Origin: Limnobaculum zhutongyuii
Lineage (GTDB): Bacteria > Pseudomonadota > Gammaproteobacteria > Enterobacterales > Enterobacteriaceae
NCBI RefSeq assembly: GCF_004295645.1
Contig: NZ_CP034752.1
Span: forward strand, 2,418,001 to 2,482,000
DNA length: 64,000 nt
Direction: 5' to 3'
The notes under the pieces were generated by a model. That model was not told where the DNA came from. It searched no databases and saw only the letters and a list, made by a program, of their open reading frames with translations. This document shows, piece after piece, positions 26,364 through 35,727 of this stretch (its first letter is position 1; every line of letters begins with the position of its first letter). The translations under genes were made by a program, and so were the position numbers.

Positions 26364-26430
26364 TGCACCAATAGGGTGCAAATTTGCACTAAAAGCAAGC
26401 ATATCTGTGAATTCGCTCACTAATGGTGCA
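26364..26430 (+). promoter_or_regulatory. two NtrC-like boxes upstream of gltI
   Basis: TGCACCAATAGGGTGCA at 26364-26380 is a perfect 6-5-6 dyad matching TGCACY-N5-GGTGCA. CGCTCACTAATGGTGCA at 26414-26430 agrees at about 12 of 17 positions. Centres are 50 bp apart. They lie downstream of the -24/-12 promoter at 26282. NtrC can act from downstream, but the boxes may instead serve another promoter nearer to gltI; TGGC at 26501 has only a poor -12 partner. Confidence 0.5.
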
Positions 26431-26576
26431 AATTACTGGTAAACAAGGTGTTAATTGTTTTACACAAACACAGCATTAAACTACATTTTAATTACATCAT
26501 TGGCGGTCTTCAGACTGACTGATGGGCAACAAAAAACGGTTACAACATCATACTGATAACAACGAAGGAGTAAGTC

Positions 26577-27473
26577 ATGCAATTACGCAAGTTAGCACTA
26601 CCGCTAGTTTTAATGGGTCTGACAAGTACGGCGCTCCACGCAGAGGATTTGGACGGTACACTGAAGAAGATTAAAGACACGGGCGTCATCACCGTTGGCC
26701 ACCGGGAATCTTCTGTTCCTTTCTCTTACTATGATAATCAGCAGAATGTTGTCGGTTATTCACAAGACTACTCTAATCTGATTGTTGACGCGGTTAAAAA
26801 GAAACTGGACTTACCAAACCTTCAGGTCAAATTAATTCCTATTACCTCGCAAAACCGTATTCCATTGTTACAGAACGGCACTTTTGATTTTGAATGCGGT
26901 TCAACCACCAACAACGCAGAACGTCAAAAGCAAGTTGATTTCTCTAACACCCTGTTTGTGGTTGGTACTCGTCTTCTGACCAAAAAAGATTCTGGCATTA
27001 AAGAGTTTGCCGATCTGAAAGATAAAAACGTCGCGGTCACGTCAGGCACTACCTCAGAAACTATTCTGAACAAGCTGAACGACTCCGACAAATTGAACAT
27101 GAAAATCATCAGTGCGAAAGACCACGGTGATGCATTCCGTACCGTGGAAAGTGGCCGTGCTGTCGCCTTTATGATGGACGATGCACTGCTGGCGGGCGAA
27201 AGAGCAAAATCGAAAAAACCCGATCAGTGGGAAATTGTTGCCAAACCACAATCATTTGAAGCCTACGGCTGTATGTTACGTAAAGGCGACGCGCAGTTTA
27301 AAAAGCTGATGGATGAAACCATTGCTCAAGCGCAAACCTCTGGCGCAGCAGAAAAATCTTATGACAAATGGTTCAAACAGCCTATTCCACCGAAGAATCT
27401 GAACATGAACTTCGAACTGTCAGAAGATATGAAAAAACTGTTTAAAGCACCGAACGATAAAGCCCTGAACTAA
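26577..27473 (+). CDS. gltI: glutamate/aspartate periplasmic binding protein GltI
   Basis: The solute-binding protein of the GltIJKL ABC importer. It has 298 residues (E. coli 302). The signal peptide is MQLRKLALPLVLMGLTSTALHA, with mature start near EDLDG. The family-3 SBP signatures are GVITVGHRESSVPFSYYD and FDFECGSTTNNAERQKQVDFSNT. The strong ribosome site GAAGGAG precedes the ATG by 7 bases. In related bacteria the gltI leader is a GcvB small-RNA target, and the long C/A-rich leader is compatible with that. It is followed by a structured intergenic region and gltJKL. Confidence 0.96.
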   Translation: MQLRKLALPLVLMGLTSTALHAEDLDGTLKKIKDTGVITVGHRESSVPFSYYDNQQNVVGYSQDYSNLIVDAVKKKLDLPNLQVKLIPITSQNRIPLLQNGTFDFECGSTTNNAERQKQVDFSNTLFVVGTRLLTKKDSGIKEFADLKDKNVAVTSGTTSETILNKLNDSDKLNMKIISAKDHGDAFRTVESGRAVAFMMDDALLAGERAKSKKPDQWEIVAKPQSFEAYGCMLRKGDAQFKKLMDETIAQAQTSGAAEKSYDKWFKQPIPPKNLNMNFELSEDMKKLFKAPNDKALN

Positions 27474-27570
27474 CAGAGTTACATCGCAGTTATCGGCTCT
27501 AGGTTGGCTCCCTTTACGCTCAATTTGGCGTAAAGGGATGCCGATAAAAAGAAATAATAAGGGCTAAGTT
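27474..27570 (+). ncRNA. structured gltI-gltJ intergenic region (SroC-like position)
   Basis: A nested structure is visible: outer stem TTATCGGC/GCCGATAA (27490-27497/27540-27547) and inner 10-bp stem CCCTTTACGC/GCGTAAAGGG (27510-27519/27528-27537). In Salmonella and E. coli the small RNA SroC, a sponge of GcvB, is processed from this same intergenic position. Sequence identity to SroC was not tested. At minimum this is an attenuating hairpin that raises gltI over gltJKL. Confidence 0.4.
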
Positions 27571-28308
27571 ATGTTTGGAAACTGGAATTGGGGAATATTC
27601 TTAGAACAAGCCCCGTTTGGAAATACTACCTATCTGGATTGGCTATGGGCCGGTTTTCAGGTCACGGTAGCACTATCCATATGCTCATGGATTCTGGCGT
27701 TTATTCTGGGATCGCTGTTTGGTATTTTACGTACTGTTCCTAACCGTGTACTTTCCGGAATAGGAACCCTGTATGTTGCGCTATTTCGCAACGTGCCATT
27801 AATTGTACAATTTTTTATCTGGTATCTGTTGGTGCCTGAATTATTACCGGCATCTATTGGTGATTGGTTTAAAGGGGACTTGGATCCCAATATCCAATTC
27901 TTTGTGGTCTCTGTCTGCTGTCTGGGTTTCTTTACCGGTGCTCGCGTGTGTGAACAGGTCAGAACCGCGATTCAGTCACTTCCTCGTGGACAAAGAGGTG
28001 CTGCGCTGGCATTAGGGCTAACCCTGCCTCAGGCGTATCGTCATGTGCTGTTACCTAACGCTTACCGCATTATTATTCCACCGTTGACCTCTGAAATGCT
28101 TAACATGGTGAAAAACTCCGCCGTGGCATCAACCATTGGTCTGATTGAACTTTCCGCACAGGCCAATAAGCTGCTGGAGTATTCCGGCTACGCCTATGAA
28201 TCCTTCCTTGCCGTCACCATCGCTTACGTGTTGATTAACATCGTCGTTATGCGACTGATGAAATTGGTTGAGAAGAAAACCCGTCTGCCTGGCACCTTTG
28301 GAGGATAA
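27571..28308 (+). CDS. gltJ: glutamate/aspartate ABC transporter permease GltJ
   Basis: An inner-membrane permease of the HisM/GltJ type with 245 residues. It has five hydrophobic segments and the family EAA loop (RGQRGAALALGLTLPQAYRHVLLPNAYRIIIP) that contacts the GltL ATPase. NVPLIVQFFIWYLLVPELLP is typical of amino-acid permeases. Its stop codon overlaps the gltK start region by one base, showing translational coupling. Confidence 0.95.
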   Translation: MFGNWNWGIFLEQAPFGNTTYLDWLWAGFQVTVALSICSWILAFILGSLFGILRTVPNRVLSGIGTLYVALFRNVPLIVQFFIWYLLVPELLPASIGDWFKGDLDPNIQFFVVSVCCLGFFTGARVCEQVRTAIQSLPRGQRGAALALGLTLPQAYRHVLLPNAYRIIIPPLTSEMLNMVKNSAVASTIGLIELSAQANKLLEYSGYAYESFLAVTIAYVLINIVVMRLMKLVEKKTRLPGTFGG

Positions 28309-28994
28309 TGATGCTTGAATTTGACTGGAGTACCATTATTCCAAGCATGCCTTATCTTTTAGAGGGCATGTGGGTAACGCTGAAAATTGCTATCAGCGCG
28401 ATTGTTTTTGGTATCGCATGGGGAACTGCATTAGCAATTTTCCGTCTGGCACCACCACCTTTCCGCTGGATCAGCTGGATTGCTGCGGCCTACGTTAATA
28501 CTTTCCGTTCCGTACCGCTGGTTATGGTACTGATGTGGTTTTACCTGATTGTGCCTCAGATACTACAAAAGTTTTTGGGTCTGTCACCACAAACGGATAT
28601 TCGCTTTATTTCTGCCGTTATCGCCTTCTCGCTGTTTGAAGCCGCTTACTACTCAGAAATTATTCGTGCCGGTTTACAAAGCGTTGCCCGTGGGCAAAAC
28701 TCCGCTGCACTGGCATTAGGCATGACACCATGGCAATCCATGCGTTTGATTATTCTGCCTCAGGCGTTTAAAGCCATGACACCATTATTGCTGACTCAGG
28801 GCATCATCCTGTTTCAGGATACCGCACTGGTGTACGTTATCGGGCTGGCGGACTTCTTCCGTAGCGCGACTAACGTTGGTAAGACTTCCGGTACCGAAAT
28901 TGAGATGGTTTTATTTGCCGGATTCGTCTACTTTATTGTCTGTTTATCCGCCTCCTTACTTGTAACTTATTTGAAAAAAAGGACGACAGTTTGA
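28308..28994 (+). CDS. gltK: glutamate/aspartate ABC transporter permease GltK
   Basis: The second permease subunit, 228 residues. The start is ATG 28308 or the adjacent ATG 28311, since the text opens MMLEFDW. The EAA loop is ARGQNSAALALGMTPWQSMRLIILPQAFKAMTP, preceded by FRSVPLVMVLMWFYLIVPQIL. Its end overlaps gltL by four bases. Together with GltJ it forms the channel. Confidence 0.95.
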   Translation: MMLEFDWSTIIPSMPYLLEGMWVTLKIAISAIVFGIAWGTALAIFRLAPPPFRWISWIAAAYVNTFRSVPLVMVLMWFYLIVPQILQKFLGLSPQTDIRFISAVIAFSLFEAAYYSEIIRAGLQSVARGQNSAALALGMTPWQSMRLIILPQAFKAMTPLLLTQGIILFQDTALVYVIGLADFFRSATNVGKTSGTEIEMVLFAGFVYFIVCLSASLLVTYLKKRTTV

Positions 28995-29719
28995 TGATTT
29001 CCTTAAAACATGTTTCTAAATGGTATGACCGTTTTCAGGTGTTGTCAGATTGCACAACCGAAGTGAACAAAGGTGAAGTGGTCGTAGTTTGTGGCCCTTC
29101 CGGTTCCGGTAAATCTACTCTGATTAAAACGGTTAACGGCCTTGAGCCAATTCAACAGGGAACCATTCTGGTTGATGGTATTGCGGTTAACGATCCTAAA
29201 ACTAATCTGGCACAGTTGCGTGCCCGGGTTGGTATGGTATTCCAGCACTTTGAACTGTTTCCCCACCTGTCAATCATTGAAAACCTGACGCTGGCACAAA
29301 TTAAAGTACTAAATCGCAGTAAAGATGAGGCGCAAAAGAAAGGATTGGCGCTGTTGGATCGCGTTGGATTAACCAGCCATGCTAACAAGTTCCCAAGCCA
29401 ACTTTCTGGCGGACAGCAGCAACGCGTAGCCATTGCCCGTGCTTTATGCATGGACCCTATTGCTATGCTGTTTGATGAACCAACTTCTGCACTCGATCCG
29501 GAAATGATTAACGAAGTTCTGGATGTTATGGTTGAACTGGCTTACGAAGGAATGACCATGATGGTGGTTACTCATGAAATGGGCTTCGCCAAAAAAGTAG
29601 CGCATCGGATTCTGTTTATGGATGAAGGTAAAATCATCGAAGACACCAAAAAGGATGACTTCTTTAATAATCCCCAATCCGATCGTGCCAAAGATTTTCT
29701 GGCGAAAATTCTGCACTAA
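28991..29719 (+). CDS. gltL: glutamate/aspartate ABC transporter ATPase GltL
   Basis: A 242-residue ATP-binding subunit of the polar amino-acid family. Walker A is CGPSGSGKSTLIKTVNG (34-50), the Q-loop is in VFQHFELFPHLS, the signature is LSGGQQQRVAIARAL, Walker B is MLFDEPTSALDPEMINEVLDVM, and the switch His is in VVTHEMGFAKKVA. It is the last gene of the operon and a strong terminator follows at 29739. Confidence 0.97.
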   Translation: MMISLKHVSKWYDRFQVLSDCTTEVNKGEVVVVCGPSGSGKSTLIKTVNGLEPIQQGTILVDGIAVNDPKTNLAQLRARVGMVFQHFELFPHLSIIENLTLAQIKVLNRSKDEAQKKGLALLDRVGLTSHANKFPSQLSGGQQQRVAIARALCMDPIAMLFDEPTSALDPEMINEVLDVMVELAYEGMTMMVVTHEMGFAKKVAHRILFMDEGKIIEDTKKDDFFNNPQSDRAKDFLAKILH

Positions 29720-29738
29720 TATTAATATTGTCGTTCAC

Positions 29739-29775
29739 TGTACAAAGGCTCTGCAATTTGCAGAGCCTTTGTACA
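29739..29775 (+). terminator. gltIJKL terminator
   Basis: A perfect 17-bp stem (29739-29755/29759-29775) has a 3-base loop, 20 bases after gltL. Confidence 0.85.
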
Positions 29776-29891
29776 ATTAATCTACAAAACTCAGGCAACA
29801 GCACATTAAGTCCTGTATAAACACACTATTTTGATACACTTCCCACCTTCTTTTATTGTGCCAAAGAGTCTATTAATGATTGTCATTGTCT

Positions 29892-30539
29892 ATGCAAACT
29901 GAACTCTCAATCTTGTATCGTGCCATACAGCAATTTTTGCTTTATTCGCTGGCTGCCGCGATAGCGACAGGAATGATGTTTCTTGACGTTACGCTGGTCG
30001 GTAATCAATTGGATGAGCTCTCATTTGTTGAGATTTCTCAGGAAACCATGCTTCTGATTTGCATTCTGTTGTTTTTGCGACTGGCATGGAAAAGAGTCGA
30101 TATCAGAAATTCAAGTGTGCTGATTGCTGGCTTTTTTAGCTGTATGTTTATCCGCGAGTTCGATAGCGTTTTGGACATGATCCATCACGGCTTCTGGCTT
30201 TACCCTGCCTTACTGGTCACTGCCATTTGTCTGTTTTATGTCTCTTTCAATATTAAAATCACGTTGGTACAACTGGCCAATTTTACCCGCTCACCCAACT
30301 ACGGTTTTATGATCTCTGGTCTGGTATGTATTCTGATTTTTTCCCGGCTGTTTGGCATGAAATTCTTATGGTACAACCTGCATCCGGAAGAGTCGCGCTT
30401 CTTAATGTATAACGTCAAAGCAGCCGTTGAAGAAGGTGCTGAGCTATTTGGTTACTCTCTCTGTCTGATTTCCAGCCTGTTTTACTATCGTGAACAACGT
30501 ACACCACCAATAAATTCATCTTCAGAACCTCATAACTGA
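29892..30539 (+). CDS. membrane protein of unknown function
   Basis: A 215-residue protein from ATG 29892; an in-frame TTG at 29880 would add four residues. Neither has a good ribosome site. About six hydrophobic segments are visible, for example FLLYSLAAAIATGMMFLDVTLV, TMLLICILLFLRLAW, VLIAGFFSCMFI, FWLYPALLVTAICLFYVSF, FMISGLVCILIFSRLFGMKFL and FGYSLCLISSLFYY. Between segments 5 and 6 lies an acidic loop (HPEESRFLMYNVKAAVEEGAEL). I do not recognise the family. It lies alone between gltL and leuS, where E. coli has unrelated genes. Confidence 0.65.
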   Translation: MQTELSILYRAIQQFLLYSLAAAIATGMMFLDVTLVGNQLDELSFVEISQETMLLICILLFLRLAWKRVDIRNSSVLIAGFFSCMFIREFDSVLDMIHHGFWLYPALLVTAICLFYVSFNIKITLVQLANFTRSPNYGFMISGLVCILIFSRLFGMKFLWYNLHPEESRFLMYNVKAAVEEGAELFGYSLCLISSLFYYREQRTPPINSSSEPHN

Positions 30540-30711
30540 AGGCTATCCCCTGTTTTGCGATAAATATTTAACATAAAAATCATTTACCATGCTTTTGAGT
30601 ATTGTTGAGGCTGGCGCTTATCGGCTATCCTATGGGGATCTATTTCCCAATTGCAAATAAATGCTACTGCTAGTCATTTAGCAAATTAAAACAGAAGGAC
30701 GATGCGTCGCC

Positions 30712-33294
30712 ATGCAAGAGCAATACCGCCCGGAAGATATTGAATCTCACGTACAAAACCATTGGCAAGAAAACAAAACCTTTCAGGTCACTGAAGATCC
30801 AACGAAAGAAAAATATTACTGCCTCTCCATGTTGCCTTACCCTTCGGGGCGACTACATATGGGCCACGTGCGTAATTACACTATCGGCGACGTAATTTCT
30901 CGTTACCAGCGTATGCAGGGCAAAAACGTACTGCAACCAATTGGCTGGGACGCGTTTGGTCTTCCTGCTGAAGGTGCAGCGGTTAAAAACAACACCGCTC
31001 CGGCACCCTGGACCTACGAAAATATTGCCTACATGAAGAACCAGTTAAAGCTGTTAGGTTTTGGCTATGACTGGAGTCGTGAATTGGCCACCTGCGATCC
31101 TGATTACTATCGCTGGGAACAATGGTTCTTCACCAAACTGTATGAAAAAGGCTTGGTTTACAAAAAAACCTCTGCGGTAAACTGGTGTCCAAACGACCAG
31201 ACCGTACTGGCAAATGAACAGGTTATTGATGGCTGCTGCTGGCGTTGTGATACGCCGATTGAGCGTAAAGAGATCCCTCAGTGGTTTATTAAAATCACGG
31301 CCTATGCCGATCAGCTGTTAGACGATCTGGATACCCTTGAAAGTTGGCCTGAGCAGGTTAAAACCATGCAACGCAACTGGATTGGCCGTTCCGAAGGGGT
31401 GGAAATCAAGTTTGCTGTCGATGGTTCGGATGACAGCCTGTCTGTCTATACCACTCGCCCGGATACCTTTATGGGCGTGACCTATGTGGCTATTGCTGCA
31501 GGTCACCCACTGGCTGCACGCGCAGCACAAAGCAACCCATCTCTGAACGCATTTATTGATGAATGCCGCAATACCAAAGTGGCTGAAGCTGAAATGGCAA
31601 CCATGGAGAAAAAAGGGGTCGCTACCGGTTTTTATGTTATTCATCCTTTAACCGGTGAAAAACTGGCTGTCTGGATCGCTAACTTTGTACTGATGGATTA
31701 CGGTACCGGTGCCGTTATGGCGGTTCCGGGCCATGACGAACGTGACTGGGAATTTGCTACCAAATACAACCTGCCGATCAAGCCAGTAATTCTAACCGCT
31801 GAAGGCACAGAACCAGACTTAAGCCAACAGGCAAGCACTGAAAAAGGCGTACTGTTTAACTCCGGTGAATTTGACGGACTGGACTTTGATGCCGGTTTCA
31901 ATGCTATTGCCGATAAACTGGTATCCATGAACGTCGGTGAGCGTAAAATCAATTATCGCTTACGCGACTGGGGCGTTTCCCGTCAGCGTTATTGGGGGGC
32001 ACCAATTCCAATGATGACGCTGGAAGATGGTACGGTTGTACCTACGCCAGACGATCAACTGCCGGTTATTCTGCCGGAAGATGTCACCATGAATGGTATC
32101 ACCAGCCCGATTAAAGCCGATCCTGAATGGGCAAAAGCAACCTATAACGGTCAACCAGCATTGCGTGAAACTGACACCTTTGACACCTTTATGGAATCAT
32201 CCTGGTATTACGCGCGCTATACCTGCCCACAATATGATAAAGGTATGCTGGATCCGGCTGCAGCAAACTATTGGCTGCCAGTTGACCAATATGTTGGTGG
32301 TATTGAACACGCCATCATGCACCTGATGTATTTCCGTTTCTTCCACAAACTGCTGCGTGATGCCGGTCTGGTTACCTCTGATGAGCCGGCTAAACGACTG
32401 CTGTGTCAGGGAATGGTATTGGCTGATGCTTTCTACTACACCTCCGGTACCGGTGAGCGTATCTGGATTGCTCCAAGTGAAGTCACCGTAGAACGTGATG
32501 ATAAACAGCGTATTATTAAAGCCTTTGATAAAGAGGGTCGTGAACTGGTCTACAGTGGCATGGCTAAAATGTCGAAGTCTAAGAATAACGGAATCGATCC
32601 GCAGGATATCGTTGAAAAATACGGTGCTGACACCGTACGTCTGTTCATGATGTTTGCTTCACCTGCAGAAATGACACTGGAATGGCAAGAGTCTGGGGTT
32701 GAAGGTGCTAACCGCTTCCTGAAACGTTTATGGCGTCTGGCGTATGATCATCTGTCAAAAGGTGCTGTGTCCGAACTGAATGTTACCGCTCTAAACGATG
32801 AGCAAAAAGCACTGCGTCGTGACCTGCATAAAACTATCGCTAAAGTGAATGATGACATTGGCCGCCGTCAGATTTTTAACACTGCGATTGCTGCCGTGAT
32901 GGAGTTAATGAATAAGTTAACCCGCGCGCCGCAAGAGAGCGAACAAGATCGTGCGCTAATGCAGGAAGCACTACTGGCGGTTGTTCGCTTGCTTTACCCA
33001 TTCACTCCACACATCTGTTTCACTCTATGGCAATCGTTGGGTGGTCAGGGTGATATTGATTCATCTCCATGGCCAGTTGCGGACGAAGCCGCTATGGTTG
33101 AAGACGAGAAGTTGGTAGTGGTTCAGGTTAATGGTAAAGTCCGGAGCAAAATCACCGTAGCCGCCGATATTACTGAAGAACAGGTTAAGGCGATTGCGAT
33201 GGCCGATCCTCAAATTGCTAAATATCTGGATGGCGTCACTATTCGTAAAGTGATTTATGTTCCAGGAAAACTTTTAAATCTGGTTGTAGGTTAA
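30712..33294 (+). CDS. leuS: leucyl-tRNA synthetase
   Basis: A class Ia synthetase of 860 residues (E. coli 860). The HIGH motif is PYPSGRLHMGHVRNYTIGDVI (42-62). The zinc-binding domain has WCPNDQTVLANEQVIDGCCWRCD. The CP1 editing domain contains TTRPDTFMGVTYVAIAAGHPL and GTGAVMAVPGHDERD. The KMSKS loop is AKMSKSKNNGIDP (about 618-630). It heads the leuS-lptE-holA-nadD operon; lptE begins 15 bases later. Confidence 0.98.
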   Translation: MQEQYRPEDIESHVQNHWQENKTFQVTEDPTKEKYYCLSMLPYPSGRLHMGHVRNYTIGDVISRYQRMQGKNVLQPIGWDAFGLPAEGAAVKNNTAPAPWTYENIAYMKNQLKLLGFGYDWSRELATCDPDYYRWEQWFFTKLYEKGLVYKKTSAVNWCPNDQTVLANEQVIDGCCWRCDTPIERKEIPQWFIKITAYADQLLDDLDTLESWPEQVKTMQRNWIGRSEGVEIKFAVDGSDDSLSVYTTRPDTFMGVTYVAIAAGHPLAARAAQSNPSLNAFIDECRNTKVAEAEMATMEKKGVATGFYVIHPLTGEKLAVWIANFVLMDYGTGAVMAVPGHDERDWEFATKYNLPIKPVILTAEGTEPDLSQQASTEKGVLFNSGEFDGLDFDAGFNAIADKLVSMNVGERKINYRLRDWGVSRQRYWGAPIPMMTLEDGTVVPTPDDQLPVILPEDVTMNGITSPIKADPEWAKATYNGQPALRETDTFDTFMESSWYYARYTCPQYDKGMLDPAAANYWLPVDQYVGGIEHAIMHLMYFRFFHKLLRDAGLVTSDEPAKRLLCQGMVLADAFYYTSGTGERIWIAPSEVTVERDDKQRIIKAFDKEGRELVYSGMAKMSKSKNNGIDPQDIVEKYGADTVRLFMMFASPAEMTLEWQESGVEGANRFLKRLWRLAYDHLSKGAVSELNVTALNDEQKALRRDLHKTIAKVNDDIGRRQIFNTAIAAVMELMNKLTRAPQESEQDRALMQEALLAVVRLLYPFTPHICFTLWQSLGGQGDIDSSPWPVADEAAMVEDEKLVVVQVNGKVRSKITVAADITEEQVKAIAMADPQIAKYLDGVTIRKVIYVPGKLLNLVVG

Positions 33295-33308
33295 GCCAAG
33301 GAGTATAT

Positions 33309-33887
33309 GTGCGACATCCTATTGTAACAATCATCGTTGCTATGGCAGTGCTGGTCACTGCTGGATGCGGCTTTAACTTACGCGGTACTACCAGTGTTCC
33401 TGGCGAGTTAAATACGCTGATTCTGGATACATCCGACCCTTATGGCCCAATGACCAGGGCTGTACGTAGTCAGTTACGCCAGAGTGGTGTGACCATTGTT
33501 GATAGTTCAACGACTGACAAAGAAACGTTAAAAACTACACCATCATTACGGCTGGGTGGAGTAGCTTCAAGTCAGGATACTGTTTCTATTTTCCAAAATG
33601 GTACCACCGCTGAGTATCAAATGGTTATGGCTGCAAATGCTCAAGTAATGATCCCAGGAAAAGGCATTTATCCGATTGGAGCAAAAGTATTCCGTTCTTT
33701 CTTCGATAACCCATTAACTGCACTGGCAAAAGATGCGGAACAGGAGATGCTTTATCAGGAAATGAGAGAACAGCTGGCACAACAGTTGGTACGTAAACTG
33801 ATTACGGTTCAAACTACCGAACAGCCTGAAGAGGAATCAGACAGCCAGCCTGTCGTACCGGCTCACGGTGCTGTTACGGTTCAATGA
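33309..33887 (+). CDS. lptE: LPS-assembly lipoprotein LptE
   Basis: An outer-membrane lipoprotein that plugs the LptD barrel. It has 192 residues with a GTG start, seven bases after AAGGAG; the overlapping ATG is out of frame. The lipobox VTAGC gives acylated Cys19. The family core is GFNLRGT...LILDTSDPYGPMTRAVRSQLR, AEYQMVMAANAQV and FRSFFDNPLTALAKDAEQEML. The C-terminal tail is low-complexity. It overlaps holA by four bases. Confidence 0.95.
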   Translation: MRHPIVTIIVAMAVLVTAGCGFNLRGTTSVPGELNTLILDTSDPYGPMTRAVRSQLRQSGVTIVDSSTTDKETLKTTPSLRLGGVASSQDTVSIFQNGTTAEYQMVMAANAQVMIPGKGIYPIGAKVFRSFFDNPLTALAKDAEQEMLYQEMREQLAQQLVRKLITVQTTEQPEEESDSQPVVPAHGAVTVQ

Positions 33888-34915
33888 TTCGACTCTATCC
33901 TGAGCAACTTAACGCGCAGCTTCATGAGGAGCTGCGCAGTTGCTATCAACTGTACGGCAACGAGCCCTTATTGCTGGAAGAGAGCCAGGATGCCATCCGC
34001 CGGGCGGCATTAGCGCAAGGCTTCAGTGAAAGCTTTAGCTACGACCTTGGCCCCCAGACCGATTGGGAATCTATCTTCACCGAATGTCAGTCTCTTAGTC
34101 TTTTCACCAGCCGAAAAATATTTATCCTTCAGTTTCCAGAAAACGGCGCTAATGCCGCTATTGGTGAGCAGCTAAAACAATTAGCAACGTTATTAAATCC
34201 TGATATTTTACTTATTTTACGCGGGCCTAAGCTTACCAAAGCTCAGGAAAACAGCGCCTGGTTTAAAACATTGGGAGAACATAGCGTTTATGTCAGTTGT
34301 TTAACGCCAGAGCAGGCTCATTTACCTCGCTGGGTTGCTCAACGAGCAAAAACGTTTAAGCTAACAATCGATGAAGCCGCCATACAACTCTTGTGTTACT
34401 GCTATGAAGGTAACCTGCTGGCACTTTCTCAGGCACTTGAACGCCTTTCTCTGCTTTACCCCGATGGAAAGCTCACTTTGCCAAGGGTTGAGCAGGCGGT
34501 TAACGATGCTGCTCACTTTACCCCCTACCATTGGATTGATGCAATTCTGGCCGGAAAAGCCAAAAGAGCGTTTCATATTCTCCACCAGTTACGTCTGGAA
34601 GAGACTGAGTCTTTGATTTTGATTCGTACCTTGCAACGAGAATTGCTGCATCTTCTGAATTTACAAAGAAAAATGCGACAAACCCCGCTCAGAACACTAT
34701 TCGATCAACAAAAGATATGGCAAAATCGGCGCCCTTTGTTAACGCAAGCGTTACAACGGTTAACGGCGGTTCAACTGAATCAGGCCGTTGCCCTGCTCAC
34801 CCAGCTTGAGTTAATCGTAAAACAGGACTTTGGTCAGTCTATCTGGGATGGTCTGGAAAGTCTTATGATGCTGCTATGTGGCAAACCTTTATCTGAGGCG
34901 CGTTTAGATGTCTGA
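33884..34915 (+). CDS. holA: DNA polymerase III delta subunit
   Basis: The delta subunit of the clamp loader, which opens the beta clamp. It has 343 residues. Family text includes MIRLYPEQLNAQLHEELRSCYQLYGNEPLLLEES, SLFTSRKIFILQFPENG and the C-terminal QDFGQSIWDGLESLMMLLCGKPL. The beta-binding hydrophobic wedge lies near SLSLFTSRK. It overlaps nadD by eight bases. Confidence 0.95.
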   Translation: MIRLYPEQLNAQLHEELRSCYQLYGNEPLLLEESQDAIRRAALAQGFSESFSYDLGPQTDWESIFTECQSLSLFTSRKIFILQFPENGANAAIGEQLKQLATLLNPDILLILRGPKLTKAQENSAWFKTLGEHSVYVSCLTPEQAHLPRWVAQRAKTFKLTIDEAAIQLLCYCYEGNLLALSQALERLSLLYPDGKLTLPRVEQAVNDAAHFTPYHWIDAILAGKAKRAFHILHQLRLEETESLILIRTLQRELLHLLNLQRKMRQTPLRTLFDQQKIWQNRRPLLTQALQRLTAVQLNQAVALLTQLELIVKQDFGQSIWDGLESLMMLLCGKPLSEARLDV

Positions 34916-35570
34916 CAGGATAGAAAGCGGTGAGGCTATTCACGCCTTATTTGGTGGTACCTTTGATCCCATCCATTACGGGCATTTAAAACCGGTTGAA
35001 GCTTTAGCTAAAGAAGTCGGTCTTAATCGTATTACGTTATTACCTAACCATGTACCGCCTCATCGACCACAGCCAGAAGCGAATACTCAACAACGACTGG
35101 AAATGGTTAAACTGGCAGTAGCAGGTAACCCACTGTTTTCCGTTGATGAGCGAGAGTTACATCGACTCGCCCCATCTTATACCATTGATACTCTGGAAGA
35201 AATTCGCCTGGAGCAAAGGGAAAAGATTCCGTTAGCCTTTATTATTGGCCAGGACTCTCTGCTGACATTGCACTACTGGCACCGCTGGCAATCACTACTG
35301 GATTATTGTCATCTCTTAGTGTGTGCCCGTCCAGGCTATACCGATAAGTTGGACACGCCAGAACTGGAGAGTTGGTTGGAACAGCATCGCACCACCAATA
35401 TTGATGATTTGAAACAACAAGCCAACGGTTTGATCTATCTTGCCCATACACCGCTATTGGATATTTCAGCCACCGATATTCGCCGACGCAAGCATAATGG
35501 CATCAGTCTCGATGATCTATTACCACCAACGGTACAACAGTATATAGAACAACAGGGCTTATACCGCTAA
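34908..35570 (+). CDS. nadD: nicotinate-nucleotide adenylyltransferase
   Basis: NadD makes nicotinate adenine dinucleotide from NaMN and ATP. It has 220 residues. Nucleotidyltransferase motifs are GGTFDPIHYGHL (16-27) and the ISATDIRRRK variant of ISxTxxR near the C-terminus. FIIGQDSLLTLHYWHRWQSLL and ARPGY are typical. In E. coli a phosphatase gene (cobC/phpB) follows; here there are only about 155 bases before rsfS. Confidence 0.96.
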   Translation: MSDRIESGEAIHALFGGTFDPIHYGHLKPVEALAKEVGLNRITLLPNHVPPHRPQPEANTQQRLEMVKLAVAGNPLFSVDERELHRLAPSYTIDTLEEIRLEQREKIPLAFIIGQDSLLTLHYWHRWQSLLDYCHLLVCARPGYTDKLDTPELESWLEQHRTTNIDDLKQQANGLIYLAHTPLLDISATDIRRRKHNGISLDDLLPPTVQQYIEQQGLYR

Positions 35571-35727
35571 GGCTGGAATCATGCTATTATCCGCCATCGG
35601 TTAAAAACACAAAAATTCGTTAAATTCACTTTATTATATTGCGGTGATTAACACTGATGTTGTCATGTCCGTAAGATAGTAAAATGTTCCGTATAATATG
35701 AAGAGATTTTTATCAGGAGGGGAACCT

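Noticed and set aside
26501..26516. Second sigma-54 promoter closer to gltI
   Set aside because: TGGC is present at a suitable distance from the NtrC boxes, but the -12 part reads AGACT instead of TTGCT.
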